From contig NZ_JBHSDY010000007.1 of the NCBI RefSeq assembly GCF_042651965.1, positions 1 to 64,000 of the forward strand: a stretch of DNA of 64,000 nucleotides. The letters run 5' to 3'. Within the stretch, counting starts at the first letter, position 1. Every line of letters starts with the position of its first letter. The DNA is from Castellaniella hirudinis. Lineage in GTDB: Bacteria > Pseudomonadota > Gammaproteobacteria > Burkholderiales > Burkholderiaceae_B. Made by a program: the position numbers and the translations under genes. Below, one piece after another: positions 1 through 8,806 of the stretch. The notes under the pieces are model-generated. The model made no database searches. It was not told the origin of the DNA and saw only the letters and a program-made list of their open reading frames with translations.

Positions 1-10
1 CTTCGACATG

Positions 11-51
11 AAAAACACCCCAAAGGTTGGATCGGTGTCCAACTTTTGGGG
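11..51 (-). terminator. Rho-independent terminator of metK
   Basis: Arms 18-31 and 38-51 form a 14-bp stem (one G-T pair) around a 6-nt loop. On the minus strand it is followed by five T residues (complement of 11-15). It lies 55 bases beyond the metK stop codon, in the correct orientation to end that transcript. Confidence 0.85.
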
Positions 52-105
52 GGCAGTTCATTGGGGGGCGCATTTTGCCTTGGGACGGCCCGTCGGCAAA
101 ATAGA

Positions 106-1269
106 TCAGGCGGCGGCCTTGAGCGCCTGGATCTTGTCGGTGGCTTCCCAGCTGAATTCCGGTTCGCTGCGGCCGAAGTGGCCGTAGGCGGCGGACTTGG
201 TGTAGATGGGGCGCAGCAGGTCGAGCATGTTGACGATGCCCTTGGGGCGCAGGTCGAAATGTTCGCGCACCAGGCGCGCGATCTGGTCGTCGGGGATCAC
301 GCCCGTGCCTTCGGTGTAGACCGTGATGTTGATCGGCTCGGCCACACCGATGGCGTAGCTGACCTGCACCTGGCACTGGCGGGCCAGGCCGGCGGCCACG
401 ATGTTCTTGGCCACGTAGCGCGCTGCATAGGCGGCGGAACGGTCGACCTTGGACGGATCCTTGCCGGAGAACGCGCCGCCGCCGTGCGGGCAGGCGCCGC
501 CGTAGGTGTCGACGATGATCTTGCGGCCCGTCAGGCCGCAGTCGCCCTGCGGACCGCCGATGACGAACTTGCCGGTGGGGTTGACCAGGAATTTGGTCTT
601 GTCCGTGAGCAGGCCGTCGGCGAAGACCGGGCGGATGATGTGTTCGATGACGGCGTCGCGGATGTCGGCCTGGGAGATGTCGGGATGATGCTGGGTGGAC
701 ACCACCACGGTATCGACCTCGGCCGGCTTGCCGTCGACGTAGCGGAAGGTGACCTGGGATTTGGCATCCGGGCGCAGCCAGGGCAGACGGCCGTCCTTGC
801 GCAGTTCGGCCTGGCGCTGCACGATGCGGTGCGCGTACCAGATCGGCGCGGGCATCAGGTCGGGGGTTTCGTCGCAGGCGTAGCCGAACATCAGGCCCTG
901 GTCACCGGCGCCCTGGTTCAGGATGTCTTCCGGCGAACGGTCCACGCCCTGGGCGATGTCGGGGGATTGCTTGTCGTAGGCGACCAGCACCGCGCAGCCC
1001 TTGTAGTCGATGCCGTAGTCGGTGTTGTCGTAGCCGATGCGGCGGATCGTGTCGCGGGCGACCTGGATGTAGTCGACGTTGGCGCGCGAGGTGATCTCGC
1101 CGGCCAACACGACCAGGCCGGTATTGCAGAGGGTTTCGGCGGCAACGCGGGAGTTCGGGTCTTGTTCGAGCAGCGCGTCGAGGATGGCGTCGGAAATCTG
1201 GTCGGCGACCTTGTCGGGGTGGCCTTCGGAGACGGATTCGGAGGTAAAGAGAAAATCGTTGTTTGCCAC
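106..1269 (-). CDS. metK: S-adenosylmethionine synthase (methionine adenosyltransferase)
   Basis: Makes S-adenosylmethionine from methionine and ATP in the cytoplasm. The 387-residue length is normal for bacterial MetK. The N-terminal motif GHPDK (residues 16-20) and the phosphate-binding signature GGGAFSGKD are both present. The start is GTG, preceded by AGGA about nine bases upstream; no better ATG is available. The gene stands alone, divergent from the lipid A acyltransferases, with a terminator behind it and a SAM-II-like RNA in its leader, so repression by its own product is the expected control. Identification is secure. Confidence 0.97.
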   Translation of the reverse strand: MANNDFLFTSESVSEGHPDKVADQISDAILDALLEQDPNSRVAAETLCNTGLVVLAGEITSRANVDYIQVARDTIRRIGYDNTDYGIDYKGCAVLVAYDKQSPDIAQGVDRSPEDILNQGAGDQGLMFGYACDETPDLMPAPIWYAHRIVQRQAELRKDGRLPWLRPDAKSQVTFRYVDGKPAEVDTVVVSTQHHPDISQADIRDAVIEHIIRPVFADGLLTDKTKFLVNPTGKFVIGGPQGDCGLTGRKIIVDTYGGACPHGGGAFSGKDPSKVDRSAAYAARYVAKNIVAAGLARQCQVQVSYAIGVAEPINITVYTEGTGVIPDDQIARLVREHFDLRPKGIVNMLDLLRPIYTKSAAYGHFGRSEPEFSWEATDKIQALKAAA

Positions 1270-1349
1270 AGCGATACGTCCTGTAAGAACGCCGGGTTGG
1301 CCGGCGAGAGGTTGAACGAAACGCGTTGCACCTCTGGATGTATCGGGGC

Positions 1350-1442
1350 GCGACGCTTTAGCGGAAAAAAGCCCGGACGGATTGCGCCGTCAGGTGATCG
1401 CTCCGCAAGTTGTCGGGTTAACTCAGCGATCCCCGCCATTTT
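1350..1442 (-). promoter_or_regulatory. SAM-II-like riboswitch in the metK leader
   Basis: Read toward metK, a 7-bp stem P1 (GATCGCT at 1441-1435 with AGCGATC at 1402-1396) encloses a loop with GAGTTAACC and TTGC. A conserved GCTAAA follows (1362-1357), then GTCG (1354-1351), which can pair with CGAC in the loop (1415-1412) to close an H-type pseudoknot. These are the hallmarks I know for SAM-II (CGCTGA-TTAACC, TTGC, AGCG, GCTAAA). A further hairpin (1394-1387 with 1380-1373) and six U residues sit between P1 and GCTAAA. A downstream stem (1335-1330 with 1312-1307) may belong to the expression platform. The motif match is from memory; no covariance search was run. Confidence 0.75.
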
Positions 1443-1556
1443 AAGCGAAAATGGCGTTTGTCCCAAAGAAAGCATACCCCCGGTGTGGTGTTTGTGCGAT
1501 GCGCGCATTCGCGCGGACCGCGTGGCGCGCCGGGGACAAACGCCACTCGATCCCTC

Positions 1557-2429
1557 ATGCCGTTGTTCCTCGTCCGCCTGCTGGCCGCGCTGCCTCTGTC
1601 CTGGCTTCAGGCCATCGGCCGGCTGCTCGGCACGGTCGTCTACCTGTTCCCGGGCCGCTATCGCCGCCGCCTGAGGACCCACGCCGCGCAGGCCGGCTAC
1701 ACCGACCCGGCCTTCGGTCGCCGCGCGGCCGCCGAATCCGGCGCCATGATTCTGGAAATCCCCAAAGTCTGGTGGCGCACCCCGCAATGCCTGGCCCTGA
1801 CGGGCGGCGACCAGGAATCCGTGGTGCGCGAGGCCCTGGCCGAAGGCCGGGGTGTGCTGTACCTGACGCCCCACCTGGGCTGCTTCGAGATCACCGCCCG
1901 CCACCTGACGCAATACGGTCCGCTGACGGTGATGTTCCGCCCCTCGCGCAGCCCGGTGCTGGACCCCATCGTCGAGTCCGCACGCGACATGCACAACCTG
2001 CGCGCCGTGCCGGCCAACCGCAACGGCGTGCGCGAATTCGTGCGCGCCTTGAAACGCGGCGAGGCCGTGGGCATGCTGCCCGATCAGGTGCCGCGCGAAG
2101 GCGACGGTGTCTGGCTGCCCTTCTTCGGCCGCTATGCCCTGACCATGACCCTGGCCGCGCGCCTGGCGCTGCAAACAGGCGTGGCCGTGATCCTGACCGC
2201 AGGCGAACGCCTGCCGGGCGGACGCGGCTGGCGCATCCACTACTTGCGCCTGGCCGAACCGCTGCCCGCCACGCCCGAAGCCCTGGCCGCCGCCATCAAC
2301 CAGGCGATGGAAGCCTTGATCCGGCGCTTTCCGGAACAATATCTGTGGAGCTACAACCGCTACAAGATCCCGGATGATGCCCCGCCCATGCCTGAAGAAC
2401 CTGCATCGGCGACGCATGGACCGGCTTGA
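1557..2429 (+). CDS. lpxL: Lipid A late acyltransferase (LpxL/HtrB family), first copy
   Basis: Transfers a secondary acyl chain to the lipid A precursor at the inner membrane. The 290-residue protein has a hydrophobic N-terminus and the family catalytic HX4E/D motif as H106-LGCF-E111, after a conserved LYLTPH run. I chose the ATG at 1557 because the protein begins MPLFLVRLLAALPLSWLQ, like other family members; an upstream in-frame ATG at 1458 would add a non-hydrophobic Arg-rich extension. A second family member follows. Paired lpxL genes beside dapF occur in Bordetella, where they add different secondary acyl chains. Which chain this one adds cannot be read from sequence. Confidence 0.9.
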   Translation: MPLFLVRLLAALPLSWLQAIGRLLGTVVYLFPGRYRRRLRTHAAQAGYTDPAFGRRAAAESGAMILEIPKVWWRTPQCLALTGGDQESVVREALAEGRGVLYLTPHLGCFEITARHLTQYGPLTVMFRPSRSPVLDPIVESARDMHNLRAVPANRNGVREFVRALKRGEAVGMLPDQVPREGDGVWLPFFGRYALTMTLAARLALQTGVAVILTAGERLPGGRGWRIHYLRLAEPLPATPEALAAAINQAMEALIRRFPEQYLWSYNRYKIPDDAPPMPEEPASATHGPA

Positions 2430-2509
2430 GCGCCCGGTTTCCGCCCGACGGATCCAAAGATTCCCTGAGTACCTGGTCTCCATCGCTGCCCGATCCTGAT
2501 TTTTCCGAT

Positions 2510-3400
2510 ATGGCTTTCGATAAAAAACCCCTGCTGCGCGCCGTCCTGGGCTATTTCGGCCGCTGTTCCGACCGCACGCGGCTGCGCTGGGGACGCCTCC
2601 TGGGGCGGCTGACGCCGCACCTGCTGCGCTCCCGCGCTCACATCGTCCGGGTGAACCTGGAGCGCTGCTTTCCCGACCTGGCGCCGGCCGAGCGGGACGC
2701 CCTGGCGCACCGCCATTTCCGCCTGCTGGCCCAGTCCGTCGTGGATCGGGGCCTGTGCTGGTTCGGCACGCCCGAGCGCATTCTGGACACGGTCGAACTG
2801 CATGGCGAACAGCATCTGCAAACGCTGCTGGACCAGGGGCGCCGCATCCTGATGTTCGCGCCGCACCTCATCGCCCTGGACGCCGCCGCCACGCGCCTGA
2901 CCCTGTTTCTGAAGGAATCCGCCACGCTGTACACGCGCCAGAGCGACGCCGACGTGGACGAGATCGTGCGCCTGGGACGCGGGCGCTTCAACCAGGTCCA
3001 CCTGGTCAGCCGCCACGACGGCGTGCGCGGCCTGATCCGGCATCTGCGCAAAGGCATTCCCGTGTACTACCTGCCGGACATGGATTTCGGCCGCCAGGGC
3101 AGCGCCTTCATCCCTTTTTTCGGCGTGCCCGCCGCCACCCTGCTGTCGGCCGCCCAGATCGCCGCCGCCTGGGACGCCGCGGTAGTGCCCGTCATCAGCC
3201 GCCTGGACCCCGACACGGGCCGCTACCGCGTGGACGTCGGCCCGCCGGTGGAGCGCTTCCCCGGTGAAGACGACCCCGAAACCGCCACCGCGCGCCTGAA
3301 CACCCTGATCGAAGACGAGGTCCGCCGCGACCCGGCGCAATACTATTGGGTGCACCGGCGCTTCAAGACCCGGCCGGAGGGAGAGCAAGGGTTTTATTAG
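2510..3400 (+). CDS. lpxL: Lipid A late acyltransferase (LpxL/HtrB family), second copy
   Basis: A 296-residue paralogue of the preceding gene with the catalytic motif H119-LIAL-D124 and the downstream YYLPDMDFG and VPVISRL segments typical of lauroyl/myristoyl transferases. The start is placed at ATG 2510 (MAFDKKPLLRAVLGYF), which leaves 80 bases after the upstream gene; an earlier in-frame ATG at 2426 overlaps that gene's stop but adds a non-family-like leader. The two copies share only family motifs, suggesting different acyl specificity or timing. Membrane-associated, lipopolysaccharide biosynthesis. Confidence 0.9.
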   Translation: MAFDKKPLLRAVLGYFGRCSDRTRLRWGRLLGRLTPHLLRSRAHIVRVNLERCFPDLAPAERDALAHRHFRLLAQSVVDRGLCWFGTPERILDTVELHGEQHLQTLLDQGRRILMFAPHLIALDAAATRLTLFLKESATLYTRQSDADVDEIVRLGRGRFNQVHLVSRHDGVRGLIRHLRKGIPVYYLPDMDFGRQGSAFIPFFGVPAATLLSAAQIAAAWDAAVVPVISRLDPDTGRYRVDVGPPVERFPGEDDPETATARLNTLIEDEVRRDPAQYYWVHRRFKTRPEGEQGFY

Positions 3401-3434
3401 TCAATCCTTGCGTATTTGAGCGGATAATGTCCCG

Positions 3435-4307
3435 ATGATCTGGAACTTCACCAAAATGCACGGCGCGGGCAACGATTTCGTGGTCCTGGACGGCGTGCGC
3501 CAGTCCATCGAGCTGACGCCTGTCCGCGCCCGGGCGCTGGCCGACCGGCATTTCGGCGTCGGCGCCGACCAGATCCTGCTGGTCGAAAACCCGCTGCACC
3601 CGGACGCGGACTTCCGCTACCGGATCTTCAACGCCGATGGCGGCGAAGTCGAGCATTGCGGCAATGGCGCGCGCTGCTTCGTGCGCTTCGTGCACGAACA
3701 AGGCCTGTCGCGGCGCAATCCGCTGCGCGCCGAAATTTCCACCGGGCTGATCGTGCTGCACGAAGCCGACGACGGCCAAGTCAGCGCAGACATGGGCCGC
3801 ACCGCCTTTACCCCGCCGGACCTGGCCTTCGATCCGGCCGGCCTGGACACCCGGGGCTGCAGCGAAGACACCCTGTACCGGCTGGATCTCCCGCCCGAGG
3901 CGGGCGAGGTCTGGTGCTCGCTGGTGGCGATCTCCAACCCCCATGCCGTGGTCCAGGTGGACGACGTGGACACGCACCCCGTCGCCCGCCAGGGGCCCGC
4001 CATCGAATCCCACCCCCGCTTCGCCCAGCGCGTCAACGCCGGTTTCATGCAAGTGATTGACCGCCGCCACATCCGGCTGCGGGTCTACGAGCGCGGCGCC
4101 GGCGAGACCCTGGCCTGCGGCACCGGCGCCTGCGCCGCCGCCGTCGCCGGTATCCGGCGCGGCCTGCTGGACAGCCCGGTGCGGGTGGACACTCGGGGCG
4201 GCGCCCTGCAAATCGACTGGGACGGCCAGGTACTGCGCATGCAAGGCCCGGCGACCACGGTTTTTCATGGTCAAATCGACATCGACGCCCTGACCGCGAC
4301 CCTCTGA
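3435..4307 (+). CDS. dapF: Diaminopimelate epimerase
   Basis: Interconverts LL- and meso-diaminopimelate for lysine and peptidoglycan synthesis, without cofactor. Both catalytic cysteines are visible: C75 in HCGNGAR and C228 in ACGTGAC. The 290-residue length and the N-terminal KMHGAGNDFVVLD match the family. It lies 34 bases after the second acyltransferase and 17 bases before the DUF484 gene, giving a co-oriented cell-envelope/chromosome group. Identification is secure. Confidence 0.97.
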   Translation: MIWNFTKMHGAGNDFVVLDGVRQSIELTPVRARALADRHFGVGADQILLVENPLHPDADFRYRIFNADGGEVEHCGNGARCFVRFVHEQGLSRRNPLRAEISTGLIVLHEADDGQVSADMGRTAFTPPDLAFDPAGLDTRGCSEDTLYRLDLPPEAGEVWCSLVAISNPHAVVQVDDVDTHPVARQGPAIESHPRFAQRVNAGFMQVIDRRHIRLRVYERGAGETLACGTGACAAAVAGIRRGLLDSPVRVDTRGGALQIDWDGQVLRMQGPATTVFHGQIDIDALTATL

Positions 4308-4324
4308 CTCACGGAAAAGCCCAT

Positions 4325-5005
4325 ATGACGCAGGATGCCTTCACCGCCCAGGACGTGGCGGACTATCTCAGCCGCAACCCCGATTTCTTCGAGGTGCACG
4401 CCGACGTATTCGCCTCGATGAACGTGCCCCACCCTCACCAGGCGCGCGCGATCTCGCTGGGGGAACGGCAGATTCTGACGCTGCGCGCGCGCGTCAAGGA
4501 ACACGAACACCGGCTGATGCAGTTGCTGCACAATGCCGGCGGCAACGAACGCATCAACCAGTCGCTCATGCAGTGGTGCGCGCGCATGCTGGCCGAGCCC
4601 GACGCCGAGCGCATCCCGGCCCACATCATCCGCAGCCTGTCGGATCAGTTCGACCTCAGCGCCATCGCGCTGCGGGTCTGGGACCTGCCGGCGCTGGCGG
4701 ACAGCGAGTTCGCCCAGGACATCGACGCCGACATCCGCGCCTATGCCGACACGCTGGAGCAGCCTTACTGCGGCCCGCGCAAGGACCAGGAACCCGCCCG
4801 CTGGCTGGCGTCCGAACCCGCTTCGCTGGCGATCCTGCCCCTGCGCACGGTGAACGGCGCGGCGCCGGTCGGCCTGCTGGTCCTGGGCTCGGACGATGGC
4901 GGCCGCTTCACGCCGGACATGGGCACGGCCTTTCTGTCGCTGATCGCCTCGCTGGCGGGGGCGGCCCTGGGGCGGCTGGCCCGGCCGGCGCCCGAAGCGG
5001 CCTGA
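4325..5005 (+). CDS. DUF484 family protein
   Basis: A 226-residue soluble protein starting MTQDAFTAQDVADYLSRNPD, the typical DUF484 opening (a helical N-terminus, a short coiled-coil around residues 40-70 with SLGERQILTLRARVKEHEHRL, then a GAF-like domain to about residue 215). Family members usually sit between dapF and xerC, exactly as here, and are assumed to be linked to XerC or envelope growth, but no activity has been established as far as I know. The next gene starts 25 bases downstream. Confidence 0.9.
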   Translation: MTQDAFTAQDVADYLSRNPDFFEVHADVFASMNVPHPHQARAISLGERQILTLRARVKEHEHRLMQLLHNAGGNERINQSLMQWCARMLAEPDAERIPAHIIRSLSDQFDLSAIALRVWDLPALADSEFAQDIDADIRAYADTLEQPYCGPRKDQEPARWLASEPASLAILPLRTVNGAAPVGLLVLGSDDGGRFTPDMGTAFLSLIASLAGAALGRLARPAPEAA

Positions 5006-5030
5006 GGCCGTACGCGGGGGGCCGGCGCTC

Positions 5031-5993
5031 ATGGACGACGCGCTCACGGAAGCCTGGCTGGCCGAGCTGGGGGCGCAGCAACGCTATTCCGATCACACGA
5101 TCGCCGCCTACCGCCGCGACCTGCGGGCGCTGCGGCAATGTTTTCCCGGCCAACCGCTGGACGCGCTGGACGAGGCCCGGATCCGCCAGGCCCTGGGGCG
5201 GCTGCATGCCTCCGGGCTGCAGCCCCGCAGCCTGGCACGCGCCCTGGCCGCCTGGCGCAGCTACTACGAATGGCGCGCCCCCGCCGCCGGCCTGACGCGC
5301 AACCCGGCCCACGGCGTGCGTGCGCCCCGCATTCCGCACAGCCTGCCCAAAGCCCTGTCCGTGGATCAGGCCCAGGCCCTGCTGGACCGCAGCCAGTTGC
5401 CGCCCGCCGAAACGCCGGTCGAACGGCGCGACATGGCGATGTTCGAGATCCTGTATTCCGGCGGCCTGCGACTGTCTGAACTGATCGGCCTGGACTGGCA
5501 GCCGGTGCGCACGCCGGGCCACGCGTCGCATAGCTGGATTCTGGCCGACGAGGGCGAGGCCGTCGTCCGGGGCAAGGGCGGCAAGACCCGCATCGTGCCG
5601 CTGGGGCGCCAGGCCCTGGCCGCCCTGCAGGCCTGGCTGGAAGTCCGCGACGGCATGCTGAACCCCAAGTCCGACGAAGACGCACGGGCCGCGCTGTTCC
5701 TGGGCGAACGCGGCCAACGCATCAGCCCGCGCGTGGTGCAGTTGCGTCTACAGGCCCTGGCGCAACGCGTCGGCCTGCCGCTGCACGTGCATCCGCACAG
5801 CCTGCGGCACAGCTTCGCCAGCCACTTGCTGCAATCCGCCCAGGACCTGCGCGCCGTCCAGGAATTGCTGGGACACGCCAATATCTCCACGACCCAGATC
5901 TACACCCGGCTGGACTTCCAGCACCTGGCCGCCAGCTACGACCAGGCGCATCCGCGGGCGAAGCGCAAGACGGAGGACAAGTCCGGACACTGA
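5031..5993 (+). CDS. xerC: Tyrosine recombinase XerC
   Basis: Site-specific recombinase that with XerD resolves chromosome dimers at dif. The N-terminal SAM-like DNA-binding domain covers residues 5-90 and the catalytic domain about 110-305. Active-site residues are seen as R147 (GGLRLSE), K182/K184 (GKGGK), H256 and R259 (HPHSLRHSFASHLL), H282 (LLGHANIS) and the nucleophile Y291 (TQIYTRLD). Length (320) is slightly longer than E. coli XerC (298), with an extra stretch around residues 158-176. Chromosomal context with dapF and DUF484 supports XerC rather than a phage integrase. Confidence 0.95.
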   Translation: MDDALTEAWLAELGAQQRYSDHTIAAYRRDLRALRQCFPGQPLDALDEARIRQALGRLHASGLQPRSLARALAAWRSYYEWRAPAAGLTRNPAHGVRAPRIPHSLPKALSVDQAQALLDRSQLPPAETPVERRDMAMFEILYSGGLRLSELIGLDWQPVRTPGHASHSWILADEGEAVVRGKGGKTRIVPLGRQALAALQAWLEVRDGMLNPKSDEDARAALFLGERGQRISPRVVQLRLQALAQRVGLPLHVHPHSLRHSFASHLLQSAQDLRAVQELLGHANISTTQIYTRLDFQHLAASYDQAHPRAKRKTEDKSGH

Positions 5994-6021
5994 GCAGTCC
6001 CTGCGGATGAGGCGGGACTGC

Positions 6022-7164
6022 CTACGGCGCCTGAAACGCCTGCAGCAACTGCTGCGTATTCCAGCGGAACATGCCCAGATAGGTCGAGGCCTCGTGCCCC
6101 GGCAAGTCCAGCGTGTCCGCGTACAGCGCGCCGCCCGGCTTCACGCCGGTTTCGGCCGCGATCTGCTGCAAGGCGCGCGCGTTGCCGCCCTGCTCCAGGA
6201 ACAGCGCCCGGATATGATGCGCGCGGATGCGTGTCACCAGATCCGCCATCGCGCGCGCGGACGGCTCCGCCTCGCTGGACAGGCCGACCACCGACAGGAC
6301 CTCGATGCCGTAGGCCGCGCCGAAATAGCCGAAGGCGTCGTGCGAAGTCGCCAGCACGCGCCGGTCGGCGGGGACGGCCGCCAGTCGTTGGCGCCAGTCG
6401 GCATCGGCCCGTTGCAAAGCCTGCACATAGGCCTCGGCACGCGCCTCGTAGGCGGCGGCGTGGGCCGGATCGGCCTCGGCCAGCCCGCGCGCGATGTTGC
6501 GCGCATAGATCACGCCATTGGCCAGATCCTGCCAGGCATGGGGATCGACGCCGCCATGGTCGTGGGCCGCGTGATCGTGATCGTGATCGTGATCGTGATC
6601 GTGATCGTGATCGTGATCGTGGTCGTGGTCGTGGTCACCCGCATCATCCACATGCGCGTGGCCATGATCCGCCGCCCCGTGTTCATGCGCCTCACGCGCC
6701 GACTCCTCATCATCCAGGCGCCTGGGCTGCACGCCCCGCGAAGCCTCGATCACGGCCCCCTTGAAACCGGCCGCCTCGACCAGGCGCGGCATCCAGGATT
6801 CGAAACCCAGGCCGTTGACCACCAGCACCCGGGCGCGGCCCAGGGCGCGCGCATCCTTGGGCGTCGGCTCGAAAGTATGGGCATCACGCATCGGCCCGAC
6901 GAGCACGTCCAGGCGGATGTCGTCCCCGCCCACCTCGCGCACGATGTCGCCCAGGATCGAGAACGAGGCCACCACGGGCAGGCGGGCGTCCTCGGACGCG
7001 CCTGCGGCCTGGACGGCTGACGGCGCGATGCCCACTGCCACGCACAGAGCCAGCGCGGTCCCCGCCAGCCACGCACCGAGCGCGCCCGGCCCTCGCCTCA
7101 CAACCCGCGCACCGCCCTGCATCACCAAGCGCGGGCCGAGGACAAGCAATCGGTATTCTTTCAT
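6022..7164 (-). CDS. znuA: Zinc ABC transporter periplasmic binding protein
   Basis: Captures zinc in the periplasm and hands it to the ZnuBC importer. After a long basic N-region and a hydrophobic signal (cleavage probably near AVQA-AGASE), the mature protein has the TroA/ZnuA fold, beginning LPVVASFSILGDIVREVGG. A large metal-binding loop contains an (Asp-His)n run encoded by a 6-bp tandem repeat. The ATG at 7164 overlaps the znuB stop by one base (TGATG) and has AAGGAAGG upstream; a TTG one codon earlier is less likely. At 380 residues it is longer than average because of the His loop. Confidence 0.92.
   Translation of the reverse strand: MKEYRLLVLGPRLVMQGGARVVRRGPGALGAWLAGTALALCVAVGIAPSAVQAAGASEDARLPVVASFSILGDIVREVGGDDIRLDVLVGPMRDAHTFEPTPKDARALGRARVLVVNGLGFESWMPRLVEAAGFKGAVIEASRGVQPRRLDDEESAREAHEHGAADHGHAHVDDAGDHDHDHDHDHDHDHDHDHDHDHAAHDHGGVDPHAWQDLANGVIYARNIARGLAEADPAHAAAYEARAEAYVQALQRADADWRQRLAAVPADRRVLATSHDAFGYFGAAYGIEVLSVVGLSSEAEPSARAMADLVTRIRAHHIRALFLEQGGNARALQQIAAETGVKPGGALYADTLDLPGHEASTYLGMFRWNTQQLLQAFQAP
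6571..6636. repeat. Hexanucleotide tandem repeat encoding the His-Asp loop of znuA
   Basis: Eleven consecutive 6-bp units, eight GTGATC followed by three GTGGTC on the plus strand, encode alternating His and Asp in ZnuA on the minus strand. Because the unit is six bases, gain or loss of units keeps the frame and changes only the length of the metal-binding loop. The identical codons in the GTGATC part suggest recent slippage rather than selection on protein sequence alone. Confidence 0.95.
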
Positions 7165-8066
7165 CAATGACCTTCCTTCATGGATTGCAACAACCGGGTA
7201 CGGCGCGCGCGCGATTCACGCAGGGCCAGCAGGACGCCGCCGTGCGGCCCGAACGCGACCGAAATGAAATGGAGCACGCCCGCCGACAAAATGATGGCCG
7301 GCGAGGCAGGCACGTCCGCGTAGTAGGACACCAGCAGGCCCGCGTAGGACGCCAGGGCGCCCAGCGCAGCCGCCAGCACCATCTGGGCGCCCACCGGCCG
7401 CGCCCAGAACCGGGCCGCCGTCGCGGGCAGCATCATGATGCCCACCACCATCAGGGTGCCCAGCACCTGGAAGCCCGCCACCAGGTTCAGCACCAGCAGC
7501 AACAGGAAACCGATATGCGCCCAGGCCCCTGCCCGCCCCTCGGCACGCAGGAAGCCGGGGTCCAGGCATTCCACCGCCAGCACGCGCAGCAGCGCGGCCA
7601 GCGCCAGCAGCGTCACGCTGCTGACCACAGTGACCAGAATCAGGGCCGCATCGCTCAAGCCCAGCACCGTGCCGAACAGCACGTGGATCAGGTCCATATT
7701 GGTGCCTTTCAGGGACACCAGCAGCACCCCCAGGCCCAGGGACACCAGATAGAAAGCCGCAAAGCTGGCGTCCTCGCGCAGCGGCGTCATGCGCGACACC
7801 AGACCAGCCAGCACCGCCACCGCGACGCCGGTGACCAGTCCGCCCAGCGTCATGGCCGTCATGGACAGACCCGCCGTCAGAAAACCGACCGCCACGCCCG
7901 GCAGAATGGCGTGCGCCATGGCATCACCCATCAGGCTGAGGCGGCGCAGCACCAGGAACACCCCCAGCGGCCCGGCGGCGAAGGCCAGCGCCAAAGCGCC
8001 CGCCAGGGCGCGGCGCATGAAGCCGAATTCAATGAAGGGCTGCGCCAGCAGATTCCACAAGTCCAT
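7164..8066 (-). CDS. znuB: Zinc ABC transporter permease
   Basis: Inner-membrane channel of the zinc importer, ABC-3 family. The 300-residue protein is almost entirely hydrophobic, with about eight or nine membrane segments and the family stretch LRRLSLMGDAMAHAILPGVA near residue 45. The start ATG at 8066 (MDLWNLLAQPFIEFGFMRRA) overlaps the znuC stop by one base, so translation is probably coupled; an upstream in-frame start would give an Arg/Pro-rich leader. Followed directly by znuA. Confidence 0.93.
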   Translation of the reverse strand: MDLWNLLAQPFIEFGFMRRALAGALALAFAAGPLGVFLVLRRLSLMGDAMAHAILPGVAVGFLTAGLSMTAMTLGGLVTGVAVAVLAGLVSRMTPLREDASFAAFYLVSLGLGVLLVSLKGTNMDLIHVLFGTVLGLSDAALILVTVVSSVTLLALAALLRVLAVECLDPGFLRAEGRAGAWAHIGFLLLLVLNLVAGFQVLGTLMVVGIMMLPATAARFWARPVGAQMVLAAALGALASYAGLLVSYYADVPASPAIILSAGVLHFISVAFGPHGGVLLALRESRARRTRLLQSMKEGH

Positions 8067-8806
8067 CAGGCGGCCTCCCCGGCGCACAGGTGGCGGGCCA
8101 GGTGCAGATTGGAGGCGCACAGCACCTGGCCGCTCTCGCCCCAGCCCACGACCTGCCCCGCCAGCAGCAGGGTCTGCGGAAAATAGGCGCGCACCATGTC
8201 CAGGTCATGCAGCACGGCGATCAGGGTGCGCCCCTCGCCATGCCATTGGTGCAACAGGGCCAGCAGATCCTCGGTCGTGGCCCGATCCACGGCGGCAAAG
8301 GGCTCGTCCAGCAGAATCACCCGCGCGTCGCGCAGCATCAGGCGCGCGAACAGCGCACGCTGCCGCTGGCCGCCCGACAGGGTATTCACAGGCTGACGGC
8401 CAAAACCGGCCAGGCCCACGGCGCGCAGCGCGGCTTCGACGGCGTCCCGGCCCGCGTCGTCCAGGCCGCGCCAGGCGCCCAGCCGATGCCAGGCCCCCAT
8501 GGCCACCAGATCGAAGGTGCTGATGGGGAAATCGAGATCCAGTTCGGCCGACTGCGGCAGGCAGGCCAGATCGCCCGCAAGCGCCGGATCGATCCGGATG
8601 CGCCCCCGGGCGGGGTTCAGGCGACCCGAGATGGCCTTGACCAGCGTGGACTTCCCGGCCCCGTTCGGCCCCACCACCGCCGTCAAGGAGCCCTGGGGAA
8701 ACACGCCGCTGGCATCACGCACCGCGATCCGGTCGCGCCAACCCAGCCAGACCTGCTGCAATTCGATGGCAGGCGGCGCCTCGCCGGGTGCCGGGCTCAC
8801 CACCAT
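8066..8806 (-). CDS. znuC: Zinc ABC transporter ATP-binding protein
   Basis: ATPase of the zinc importer. Walker A GPNGAGKST, signature LSGGQRQRALFARLM and Walker B ILLDEPFAAVD, followed by the switch His in VLHDLD, are all present. I placed the start at ATG 8806 (MVVSPAPGEAPPAIELQQ), overlapping the end of a 47-aa ORF by ten bases; ATG 8818 is an alternative four codons upstream. The frame stays open to 8974 without a convincing start, and that stretch is better explained by the small ORF in another frame. The C-terminus WGESGQVL fits metal-type ABC ATPases. Confidence 0.9.
   Translation of the reverse strand: MVVSPAPGEAPPAIELQQVWLGWRDRIAVRDASGVFPQGSLTAVVGPNGAGKSTLVKAISGRLNPARGRIRIDPALAGDLACLPQSAELDLDFPISTFDLVAMGAWHRLGAWRGLDDAGRDAVEAALRAVGLAGFGRQPVNTLSGGQRQRALFARLMLRDARVILLDEPFAAVDRATTEDLLALLHQWHGEGRTLIAVLHDLDMVRAYFPQTLLLAGQVVGWGESGQVLCASNLHLARHLCAGEAA

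Noticed and set aside
46..1674. A very long open frame on the plus strand antisense to metK
   Set aside because: Its amino acid composition (Val/Gly/Asp-rich without family motifs) is what high-GC codon use produces opposite a real gene; metK motifs on the other strand are decisive. The same reasoning removed long antisense frames over rpoH, coxA, nirK and the antiporter.
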